Source: Nitrospira sp.
GTDB taxonomy: Bacteria > Nitrospirota > Nitrospiria > Nitrospirales > Nitrospiraceae
DNA: 38,511 nt
Reading direction: 5' to 3'
NCBI GenBank assembly: GCA_005116965.1
Contig: SWDG01000027.1
Span: 247,271 to 285,781 of the forward strand
Shown piece by piece: positions 1-6,375 of the stretch. The notes beneath the pieces were generated by a model that had not been told where the DNA came from, did not search any database, and was given only the letters and a program-made list of their open reading frames with translations. A program made the position numbers and the translations under genes. Position 1 is the stretch's first letter, and every line of letters begins with the position of its first letter.

Positions 1-2
1 GC

Positions 3-173
3 CCCTTCGCCATTGCCGCTCCATCTGGCACTGACTACCGGTTTTTCACCGACCATAAAGGAGCAGACTGTGTGCTGACCCTCTTTGGACGCCGGAAGGG
101 TTTTATTTCCTATACTAACAACCTGACCTACATTGCCACCGAAATCCTCCCAGGCTGCACCTGCGCCGAATAA
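3..173 (+). CDS. C-terminal end of an unknown protein (partial)
   Basis: An open frame enters from the left edge and stops at TAA 171-173, giving 56 visible residues that end in GCTCAE. It contains aromatic and polar residues (DYRFFTDHKG, ISYTNN) and three cysteines, two of them in the last five residues. I do not recognise the family. The composition would fit a small exported protein, but the N-terminus is outside the window, so export cannot be judged. No strong terminator follows. Confidence 0.5.
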   Translation, partial: PFAIAAPSGTDYRFFTDHKGADCVLTLFGRRKGFISYTNNLTYIATEILPGCTCAE

Positions 174-399
174 CTAACCCCGTCGTCTTGCCTGTTCCCT
201 CCTCTCACACCGTGCAGGATTGTGGGGGAGGCAAAACTTCTCGCCATTTATGAAGAAGTTTTCATCTTCTCCTAATGCTCTCTTCATGTTTCGGGATTAT
301 AACGTAATTTAAGGATGAGCCGAGGCTGTGGGCGCGCAAGGCGCTTGAGTGCGATGCTCAAGACAATGGTTCAGGCACATAGCACAAGGAGGACGCGCT

Positions 400-720
400 A
401 TGAAGAATGTGACAAAAGGACTTACTCTCTCCACATCTGTTATCCCTGCTCCCATGAGACGGGGATCCACGCGGTTGTCACCGAACCACCTTTTAGAATT
501 GATTACCCGGGTGTGCATCTTCAAAGCCGAGCGTTGGGGACGCCGAGCGCTCTTTTATGAGCGGCACCGCGACTATTTCCCTCGAATGTCGGCCGATCTA
601 TTCGTGAATCGTTGCCGTGAATTGGAAGCGAATTACCGAGCCCTCGCACAGATGATGTTCCTGATCCCGACAGAGGATCGGCTGGTTCCAGTGCGTGCGT
701 TGGCTTTACCGAAGCTATAA
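400..720 (+). CDS. small hypothetical protein, 106 aa
   Basis: The ATG at 400 is chosen because a strong Shine-Dalgarno sequence (AAGGAGG, about 387-393) lies seven bases upstream; longer in-frame starts have none. The product is basic (many Arg). It has a hydrophilic N-terminus and a C-terminal half, around residues 50-95, that looks helical (SADLFVNRCRELEANYRAL). There is no signal peptide or membrane segment. I do not recognise the family. It stands alone: the preceding gene ends at 173 and the next gene starts at 1072. A TATAAC box at 298-303 could be a -10 element, but no convincing -35 pairs with it. Confidence 0.5.
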   Translation: MKNVTKGLTLSTSVIPAPMRRGSTRLSPNHLLELITRVCIFKAERWGRRALFYERHRDYFPRMSADLFVNRCRELEANYRALAQMMFLIPTEDRLVPVRALALPKL

Positions 721-1071
721 GGCGGCAGGCTTCTCCCCGGGGATTGCTTTGCCGGACAAAGGATGCCTCATATCAGCTGGTGACCCTGTGTGGGCGGACA
801 GGTACTGAACGTCCTGTCCGCCCAGCTTGTGAGAGCCATCCCCCTCGAGCAACAGAATGCGAACCCGACGCACTGTGGATCGATCCTGTTCCGATGCTCG
901 GCGCGAGCCTTTGGTGCTTCGCGACCTGCCTGATGACGATTTTTTGAAAACAGGCTGATCCTGGTCTTGCGCTATCGTCCCATTCCAACGTAACATCACA
1001 CTTGCTGTGAGTCGTCGTTCCTTACTCTCCACGATTCCACGACCATCATCGGCAGAAAGGTAACGGTTTCC
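721..1071. other. long gap before the helicase gene
   Basis: No convincing gene lies here. The short open frames on both strands have odd compositions and no ribosome binding site. The notable content is a perfect 12-bp inverted repeat at 791-824 (listed separately). The rest may be a long 5' untranslated leader of the helicase gene. Long leaders are known for cold-shock DEAD-box genes such as deaD, but that role here is inference. Confidence 0.5.
791..824. repeat. perfect 12-bp hairpin
   Basis: TGGGCGGACAGG at 791-802 is followed by a 10-base loop and the exact reverse complement CCTGTCCGCCCA at 813-824. The stem is GC-rich and would be very stable in RNA. No T-run follows on either strand, so it is not a standard intrinsic terminator. 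It could be a Rho-independent-like barrier, an RNA element in the helicase leader, or a protein-binding palindrome. Confidence 0.6.
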
Positions 1072-2817
1072 GTGACGAAACAGAGTCACCCTTCGGTGCC
1101 CGCCGGCCCGACCGCAACAGGATTTTCACCAGGATTCGTTTCCTTGGGACTTGAAGCGCCACTTCTCACGACATTGGAAACGTTGGGCTACGAAGAACCC
1201 ACCCCCATCCAACGCGAAGCGATTCCGCCGCTTCTTGCAGGCCGAGATTTGCTTGGTCAGGCGGCGACCGGAACCGGCAAAACCGCCGCTTTTGCATTGC
1301 CGATGCTGCAGTTGATCGGTCATGCCGCAAAGGCCCGCCCATCAGCCCTTGTGCTCGTGCCGACCCGCGAGTTGGCGATTCAAGTCGGGGAGGCGATGCA
1401 ACGGTACGGCAAGGAATTACGCATGACTGTGTTAGCGGTCTATGGTGGGCAGGCCATCGGTCCGCAGTTGCATGCGCTCAAGCGGGGAGTCGACGTGATC
1501 GTCGCCACACCCGGTCGGGCCTTGGATCATATCCGCCGTGGCACGCTCAAGCTACAAGACGTGAAGATCGTCGTATTAGACGAAGCCGATGAAATGCTCG
1601 ACATGGGGTTTGCGGATGACCTCGACGCGATCCTGACCGGAACGCCCAAGGATAAGCAAACCGCCTTGTTCTCCGCGACCATGCCTCCACGGATTCGCTC
1701 GATCGCCCACCGGCATCTTCATAATCCCGTCGAGATTACGATTGCAAAAGAACCGGTCAAAGCCGGCACGGCCCCCCGCGTCCAGCAAGTGGCCTATATT
1801 GTCACGAGACCGCATCGAGGGGCGGCGCTTGCCCGTGTGATCGACGTGTCTGGTGCGAAGTCCGCACTAGTCTTCTGTCGAACTAGACTAGAAGTCGATG
1901 AAGTGACGGCGATGCTGACGGGTCGCGGCCATCGAGCCGAAGCGATTCATGGAGGTATGAATCAGGGGCAGCGTGATCGTGTGATGCAGGCATTCAAAGG
2001 CGGGCAAACCGAGTTGCTGGTGGCGACCGATGTGGCTGCGCGTGGCTTGGATATACCCCAAGTATCACACGTGATCAACTATGATCTCCCGTCCTCCGCT
2101 GAGGTGTATGTACATCGGATCGGCCGGACTGGCCGAGCTGGTCGCGAAGGCGTGGCTATCACGATCCTTGATCCTCGAGAACAGCGTCTGCTGCGAACGA
2201 TTGAGCAGCACACGAAAGCTCAGGTCACCGTCTTGCCAGTGCCCAGCGTCGCCGATCTTCGCGCCAAACAGTTGGAGCGGATCCACGCGGCCATGGAAGA
2301 GGTCTTGCGCGATGGGAAGCTGGATGGATTTACACCCCTTGTTGATCGGCTAGCCACCTCCCACTCAGCGACCGATGTGGCTGCAGCCGCGATCAAACTG
2401 CTGGTTCGGGCGCAGGGTGGGGAACGTCCGGAACAGGAGATTCCTGGGATGCCTGCCAGGCAGCCGGAATTCGGCAGGCCGGTCCGACAGGCCGGTCGCT
2501 ATGACGAACGATCCCGCAGCATATCCTCCCGACCTGAACGTCGACCAACAGGGCCGCCCCGGCATGGTGGACAGCGGGATATCGGCATGGCACGGGTGTA
2601 CATCGGCGCTGGACACGAGGCAGGTATCAGGCCGGGTGACCTTGTGGGCGCAATCGCCAACGAGGTGAAGGTCAACTCCAACGTCATCGGCGCGATCGAA
2701 ATCGAAGATCGGTTTTCCATCGTCGATGTCCCGGAATCTCTGGCTGCCCGTATTATCGACCTGCTCGGCCGCGCTCGGATCAAAGGCCGGAAAGTTCCTG
2801 TCCGACTGTTTCGTTAA
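1072..2817 (+). CDS. deaD: DEAD-box ATP-dependent RNA helicase, DeaD/DbpA type
   Basis: This 581-residue helicase would unwind RNA duplexes in ribosome assembly or mRNA turnover. Visible motifs in order are: Q motif (TPIQREAIP, about 44-52), Walker A AATGTGKT (64-71), PTREL (97-101), TPGR (146-149), DEAD (170-173), SAT (201-203), then the second RecA domain with LVFCRT, ATDVAARGLDI and HRIGRTGRAG. The last ~75 residues match the DbpA-type RNA-binding domain found in DeaD/CsdA and DbpA proteins. A low-complexity Arg/Gly/Pro linker precedes it. The start is GTG at 1072, with AAAGG about ten bases upstream. The domain order fits DeaD/CsdA. DbpA is the alternative, as it shares the C-terminal domain and differs in rRNA specificity. 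Confidence 0.93.
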   Translation: MTKQSHPSVPAGPTATGFSPGFVSLGLEAPLLTTLETLGYEEPTPIQREAIPPLLAGRDLLGQAATGTGKTAAFALPMLQLIGHAAKARPSALVLVPTRELAIQVGEAMQRYGKELRMTVLAVYGGQAIGPQLHALKRGVDVIVATPGRALDHIRRGTLKLQDVKIVVLDEADEMLDMGFADDLDAILTGTPKDKQTALFSATMPPRIRSIAHRHLHNPVEITIAKEPVKAGTAPRVQQVAYIVTRPHRGAALARVIDVSGAKSALVFCRTRLEVDEVTAMLTGRGHRAEAIHGGMNQGQRDRVMQAFKGGQTELLVATDVAARGLDIPQVSHVINYDLPSSAEVYVHRIGRTGRAGREGVAITILDPREQRLLRTIEQHTKAQVTVLPVPSVADLRAKQLERIHAAMEEVLRDGKLDGFTPLVDRLATSHSATDVAAAAIKLLVRAQGGERPEQEIPGMPARQPEFGRPVRQAGRYDERSRSISSRPERRPTGPPRHGGQRDIGMARVYIGAGHEAGIRPGDLVGAIANEVKVNSNVIGAIEIEDRFSIVDVPESLAARIIDLLGRARIKGRKVPVRLFR

Positions 2818-2918
2818 TAGCGTAGGTGCCACACTCATGTAGCTCGTTATCAGCTGCCCACTTTCAAGCAGTCTTGTTTGAGTGATGGCCGAAGGTTGAT
2901 TATCATGACCAGCTACCA

Positions 2919-3161
2919 TTGAAGGATGCCCAACTTCTGACCCCTGCCTCAGTCAGACTCCCTGAGATTCCTGTCAAGGCGGTCGTGTTGGCAGCAGCCA
3001 TGATCTACCTCGGTTTGTTCGCCGGCATCACCGTGTCTGTGTCTATTCCTGCGGCCGTCGCTTCCATGGCAATTCTGCGGTTCTTCCGTGAGTCGAACAT
3101 CCTCGAAAACAACGTCGTTCAAACCACGGCTTCGTTGGATGAGGCGCTGCTGCCGGACTGA
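2919..3161 (+). CDS. putative small membrane protein, 80 aa
   Basis: The frame opens with TTG at 2919. It encodes a polar start, then a long hydrophobic stretch (about residues 20-52, including a VVLAAAMIYLGLFAG segment) consistent with one or two membrane helices, then RFFRES and an acidic tail. No good Shine-Dalgarno sequence precedes the TTG, and an internal ATG at 3000 would remove half of the hydrophobic segment. I do not recognise the family. The coherent hydrophobic profile is the main reason to list it. It could also be a decayed gene, since the next kilobase is degraded. Confidence 0.38.
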   Translation: MKDAQLLTPASVRLPEIPVKAVVLAAAMIYLGLFAGITVSVSIPAAVASMAILRFFRESNILENNVVQTTASLDEALLPD

Positions 3162-3178
3162 TCACCGGTGAAGCCTGG

Positions 3179-3340
3179 ATGGGGATAATACTTGCGATGC
3201 CGATTGCCCTTGCTGCGATGTGGCCGGGTGTGGGTGCCGATCCATTTGTGATCTTTGTCTCTCCGCCCTTCTCTCCTGTTTGTCCTGCGAATCGTAAGGC
3301 CGTTTCTATGTCTAGTCACACGCACGCCGCTCCTTGTTGA
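3179..3340 (+). CDS. possible tiny exported peptide, 53 aa
   Basis: ATG at 3179 opens a frame starting MGIILAMPIALAAM, which reads like a short signal or anchor, followed by a Pro/Ser/Val-rich stretch and stop at 3338-3340. It begins 17 bases after the preceding membrane-protein frame. The upstream GGTGAAG is a weak ribosome binding site. I cannot assign a family, and chance remains a real possibility. Confidence 0.2.
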   Translation: MGIILAMPIALAAMWPGVGADPFVIFVSPPFSPVCPANRKAVSMSSHTHAAPC

Positions 3341-3664
3341 CTGAGGAGTGAGGCGTCCTAATCCCAGATCAAGCTGCTTCCGGTTGAGTGTCTCAACATG
3401 GAACACCACCGCATAGCCTGAGGCGGTTGTGCGGTGATAGAGCCATTCTGCCACAAGCAATACGTCTATTTTGTGGTGGTATCCGATTCTTCCCCCACAA
3501 AATATAGGTCTTGTCCCTCATCATCAGTTGAGGAATCGAGCGAACGTGTTGATGATTAAGCTTGACTACTTACATTAAAGTTCGATTAGATGGCTCGGCC
3601 TCAGTTTTGCTGAACCGACTCTTGAACAGACGACAGCAAGAATGCCATTCGTGCTGGTGCAGAA
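3341..3664. other. gene-poor degraded stretch
   Basis: I see no credible gene on either strand. The frames are short, lack ribosome binding sites and have unlikely compositions. The stretch holds one inverted repeat (3467-3504, listed separately) and borders the toxin fossil at 3665. It looks like decayed sequence. Confidence 0.4.
3467..3504. repeat. 10-bp perfect inverted repeat
   Basis: TATTTTGTGG at 3467-3476 is mirrored exactly by CCACAAAATA at 3495-3504, with an 18-base C-rich loop. T- and A-runs at the two feet make it resemble a weak bidirectional terminator. It could also be the remains of mobile-element ends. Confidence 0.4.
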
Positions 3665-3766
3665 TCAGATCAATCGCGGACGAATCATCTCGCCGATGCG
3701 TGAGAGAGGAGGCGAATTATTCGGCCAAGTGGTATCGAGGAGAAAGCGGGCCGGCGTTACGTCCAT
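3665..3766 (-). pseudogene. N-terminal stub of a VapC-like PIN toxin
   Basis: On the minus strand an ATG at 3766-3764 overlaps the last codons of the antitoxin gene (antitoxin stop at 3759-3757), the usual overlap in vapBC pairs. The frame begins MDVTPARFLLDTT, which matches the first beta-strand and catalytic Asp of PIN-domain toxins (typically xxLLDTN). After about 13 residues the resemblance ends and the frame stops after 33 codons. The rest of a ~130-residue toxin is absent. The call rests on the short motif plus the diagnostic overlap, so it is an inference. Confidence 0.4.
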
Positions 3767-3978
3767 TCGTCTCGCAGCTGGCGTTGATAGACGACCGGAT
3801 CACTGCTCAAGAGTATCGCGCCGGCATAGGGCCGTAGTGTGCTGCTGTCGGTGCCATGCGCTTGACTCAACACGGCCCGTTCCAGTTCGAGCCATTCGTG
3901 ATAGGGGATCACGACGCTCACGGGTTGGCCCTTGTCGTCAGTCATGATCTGTTTGTGAATCGATCCCAGCGGCATCAT
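3757..3978 (-). CDS. antitoxin-like protein, Phd/VapB type, 73 aa
   Basis: The 73-residue protein contains QIMTDDKGQPVSVVIPYHEW followed by LELERAV. This is the pattern of short Phd/YefM/VapB-type antitoxins, in which a 'tdd.g.pvaVvipy.eW' strand-helix unit makes the dimer and the C-terminus wraps the toxin. The start is the first of two adjacent ATG codons (3978 or 3975). A TTTACA-17-TAGAGT promoter lies directly upstream, so transcription would start at about the first ATG and the mRNA may be leaderless. Downstream is only a toxin stub, so the antitoxin appears orphaned. The exact family could not be fixed by reading alone. Confidence 0.6.
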   Translation of the reverse strand: MMPLGSIHKQIMTDDKGQPVSVVIPYHEWLELERAVLSQAHGTDSSTLRPYAGAILLSSDPVVYQRQLRDEWT

Positions 3979-3984
3979 ATCGAC

Positions 3985-4013
3985 ACTCTATCTGAATCGG
4001 GGTCCAGTGTAAA
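3985..4013 (-). promoter_or_regulatory. sigma70-type promoter for the antitoxin gene
   Basis: On the minus strand TTTACA (4013-4008) and TAGAGT (3990-3985) are separated by exactly 17 bases. The start point would fall around 3978, at the ATG itself. That would explain why no Shine-Dalgarno sequence is present. Confidence 0.45.
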
Positions 4014-4062
4014 CGAGAAGGCCTGTTCAAGACAATCGACGAACACGAAAGGAGACTGCACA

Positions 4063-4383
4063 ATGAAGACATTGGTCATAACCGTACTGGCGTTGATGGT
4101 AGCAACCACAAGCTTTGCCGAGGACAAGAAGGATTACAGGCAGGACTTGGAATTTACCTGTGATGTGACCGGGAGTGATCGAGACGGGTTTGATGTGAAG
4201 GTCGAGAACAGGGGAAGCCACGACTGGCATTGTGATGTGGAGGTCGAAACGAGTCCCTCGGGCCGAGAGTATGCGTATCGCAACCGGCCTGTGGCTGGGC
4301 GTAGTGGAAGACAGAACATCGGTGGCGAGGCGGGCCTAACAAAGAACCTCCAGTGCCGAGTGAAAAGCGTGTCTTGCCGCTAG
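4063..4383 (+). CDS. small secreted Cys-containing protein, 106 aa
   Basis: The ATG at 4063 follows AAAGGAG at a good distance. Residues 1-19 form a clear Sec signal peptide (MKTLVITVLALMVATTSFA), with probable cleavage before EDKK. The ~87-residue mature part has four cysteines (FTCDV, WHCDV, LQCRV, VSCR), enough for two disulfides, and alternating polar/hydrophobic segments that suggest beta-structure. I do not recognise the family. It opens a run of exported proteins reaching to 9630. Its signal peptide resembles that of the protein at 8392 (MKALIMTVISLLLATAATA), but the mature parts are not evidently related. Confidence 0.7.
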   Translation: MKTLVITVLALMVATTSFAEDKKDYRQDLEFTCDVTGSDRDGFDVKVENRGSHDWHCDVEVETSPSGREYAYRNRPVAGRSGRQNIGGEAGLTKNLQCRVKSVSCR

Positions 4384-4521
4384 GCCCTGCACAGGCTTGG
4401 GTTGAAGCGAAATGCCAATTGGTCGTCAGTGGGCTTTCCCATCACGTCCGTTGACGGCCAGGCCCGGCCCCTGCGGTGCGTGAAAGACGAAGAGGCAGGA
4501 GTTCTGAGAGGAGGCTTGAGT

Positions 4522-5451
4522 ATGACGATTCGATCATTGGTTCTGGCCATCATTGCCGTAAGCGGAATGGTTGTTTCTGGAGTGGTGCGATCGGATGCCG
4601 CCGAGAGTCCGAAAGAATTGAACGCTGCCTGTGAAAAGGGCAAAGCGACCGCCTGCCAATCTCTTGGGCATTTATATCTTAACGGGGAAGGTGTGAAACA
4701 AGATGCCTCCCACGCGGTAGCCCTGTGGCGACGCGCCTGTGACGGCGGTGCTTTAGGCGGCTGTAACAATCTCGGTTTCATGTATGCGAATGGGCGTGGG
4801 GTTGCACAAGACTATGCGCAAGCTGTGGCTCTCTACCAGAAATCCTGTGAGGGTGGAGAGCCTAACGGTTGCAGTAATCTCGGTGACATGTATGCGAATG
4901 GGCGTTGGGTTGCACAAGACTATGCGCAAGCTGTGGCTCTTTACCAGAAAGCCTGTGATGGAGGAGTGCCCCTGGGCTGTTATGGTCTCGGCTTGATGTA
5001 TGAGAATGGGAACGAGGTCCCACGAGATCGTATTCAAGCTGCAACACTCTACCGGAAAGCCTGTGATGGGGGAGTACTAGGGAGCTGTGCTGATCTTGGC
5101 ACGCTGTACGAGGTGGGGTTCGGAGCCCTACAAGATTATACACAAGCTGCGACACTCTACCGGAAAGCCTGTGACGGGGGAGTATTCTCCGGCTGCTCCA
5201 ATCTTGGCACATTGTACGACCGTGGGCTTGGGGTCAAACGAGATACCTTTCAAGCCGCCGACCTCTTTGAGAAAGCGTGCGCGGGTGGGTTTCCTAAGGG
5301 CTGTCACAATCTCGCCATTGCCTACCTGAGAGGAAACGGGAGACCACAGGACGAAGGTGATGCCCTCAGGTATTTCAGGAAGGGGTGCGAACTCAAATTC
5401 CCCAGCAGCTGTAATGATTACGCAAAGCTCAAGAAGGGCACACTCTATTGA
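4522..5451 (+). CDS. secreted Cys-rich Sel1-repeat protein (Hcp-like), 309 aa
   Basis: The ATG at 4522 is preceded by GAGAGGAGG; upstream in-frame starts lack this. A signal peptide covers about residues 1-30, ending near SDAAES. The mature part is about seven Sel1 repeats of 36 residues, each with the core GxxxLGxxY. Eight CX7C pairs (e.g. CEKGKATAC, CDGGALGGC) recur at 36-residue spacing. In Helicobacter Hcp proteins such pairs form a disulfide inside each helical hairpin, so this is a periplasmic or secreted alpha/alpha solenoid for protein-protein contact. It ends with a capping CELKFPSSC motif. The gene is a close duplicate of the one at 8803. Two of its repeats are nearly identical in DNA (see repeat at 4780). 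Confidence 0.88.
   Translation: MTIRSLVLAIIAVSGMVVSGVVRSDAAESPKELNAACEKGKATACQSLGHLYLNGEGVKQDASHAVALWRRACDGGALGGCNNLGFMYANGRGVAQDYAQAVALYQKSCEGGEPNGCSNLGDMYANGRWVAQDYAQAVALYQKACDGGVPLGCYGLGLMYENGNEVPRDRIQAATLYRKACDGGVLGSCADLGTLYEVGFGALQDYTQAATLYRKACDGGVFSGCSNLGTLYDRGLGVKRDTFQAADLFEKACAGGFPKGCHNLAIAYLRGNGRPQDEGDALRYFRKGCELKFPSSCNDYAKLKKGTLY
4780..4951 (+). repeat. near-identical 108-bp-offset internal repeat
   Basis: The 64 bases from 4780 recur from 4888 with only two differences that I can count, at an offset of 108 bases (36 codons, one Sel1 unit). A similar 108-base echo links 5041 and 5149. The low divergence points to recent unit duplication or gene conversion. Confidence 0.75.
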
Positions 5452-5594
5452 AGTCGTCTGCGGGAAGCGGAGCCACCTACATCACCAACCACGCGCGCGT
5501 TCAGCGAGAGCGCCAGATGAGTGCCGCGCAGATCCAGAAGGCGCAGGCCCTGGCGCAGCGCTGTCAGGATACGAAGTATCAGGAGTGCGAGTAG
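5452..5594 (+). pseudogene. fossil C-terminus of a Sel1-repeat protein
   Basis: Directly after the stop of the 309-residue Sel1 gene, a frame without a start codon reads ...SGATYITNHARVQRERQMSA, then AQIQKAQALAQRCQDTKYQE, then CE and stop at 5592-5594. Its end is nearly the same as the end of the 652-residue Sel1 lipoprotein (QKAQELAQRCQDTKYQVCE). At DNA level the last 33 bases match 8302-8334 at 30 positions. The 'ATYITNHARVQRERQMSAAQ' part matches the usual Sel1-protein tail in which the last helices precede an 'M(T/S)xxQIxxAQxLA' segment. This is the remnant of a lost paralogue or of a recombination event. Confidence 0.7.
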
Positions 5595-5665
5595 GGTGTG
5601 CTGAAGAATCAGCCCAACTTCATACAATCTGGACGTGAACCGTCACATAAGAGAGGAGCGCAGCC

Positions 5666-6337
5666 ATGAGTTCGATCATCCGATGCTTCATGGGGGTTTT
5701 CGTTTTGTTAGGCTCAACTGTGAACGGGATGACCCCGGCGCGTGCCGGCACCCTAGACGATTACAACAATACGATCGGTGAGACTGGCTGCAGGTCAATT
5801 CCCTATCCTGGTTTACAGAGAAGCTGCCAAAACCTGGACGTTGACAAGTATTGCAAGAATGAGCCGAGAGCGTGCCAAGGGACCAGAGCCTTGCGACAGA
5901 AAATAGAGACGGATCTTCCGAATGACATTAAGAAACTGGAGTCCGGAATACGAACATTGCAAGAAGCGCTGGCGAAAGCGACGAATGACGCGGAGAAGCG
6001 GAGCATCAGCGACAACATTCGCAATATGGAGAACGAGCTCAACGACAGACACAAGACTCTCTCAAGGATGAACAGTGATCTCCAGGCCGACATCGCGGTC
6101 ATCGACAAACGAATCCAGAATGGAGAACGATGTTCGCGGGAACGCTATGAGATGTTTCAGGTGTTTAAAGAAGTCATCTCCAAGGCAGAAAGTGAGACAG
6201 ACCCTGCGGTCGTCAAACTGGCGAGCCCGCGAATCGTCTATTGGAAGAACGAACAACAAAATCACTACCGGGTAAGGATTGAGGATGTGCAAGTGGCGAT
6301 CGACAAATGTAAAGACTGTCGCGATGGCAAGCAATAG
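5666..6337 (+). CDS. secreted coiled-coil protein, 223 aa
   Basis: The ATG at 5666 has GAGAGGAG about ten bases upstream. Residues 1-27 look like a signal peptide ending in PARA. The mature N-terminal part holds four cysteines (GCRS, RSCQN, KYCKN, RACQG). Residues about 75-160 are charged with heptad-like spacing (IKKLESGIRTLQEAL, NIRNMENELNDRHKTLSRM) and should form a coiled coil or helical hairpin. The C-terminus carries three more cysteines (ERCSR, DKCKDC). I do not recognise the family. It lies between two Sel1 genes and ends 38 bases before the large Sel1 lipoprotein gene, so co-transcription and a shared periplasmic role are plausible. Confidence 0.75.
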   Translation: MSSIIRCFMGVFVLLGSTVNGMTPARAGTLDDYNNTIGETGCRSIPYPGLQRSCQNLDVDKYCKNEPRACQGTRALRQKIETDLPNDIKKLESGIRTLQEALAKATNDAEKRSISDNIRNMENELNDRHKTLSRMNSDLQADIAVIDKRIQNGERCSRERYEMFQVFKEVISKAESETDPAVVKLASPRIVYWKNEQQNHYRVRIEDVQVAIDKCKDCRDGKQ

Positions 6338-6375
6338 CCGGAACTATCTCTCTAGCCCAACGAAAGGGCACGATC

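Noticed and set aside
3119-3460. 113-residue minus-strand frame
   Set aside because: Arg/His/Thr-rich with no hydrophobic core or recognisable motif and no ribosome binding site; consistent with a random frame in decayed DNA.
4780-5330. Regular DNA repeats resembling a CRISPR or tandem array
   Set aside because: The spacing is 108 bases (36 codons) and in frame with a Sel1 protein. The repeats are coding units, and there are no palindromic repeats or unique spacers.
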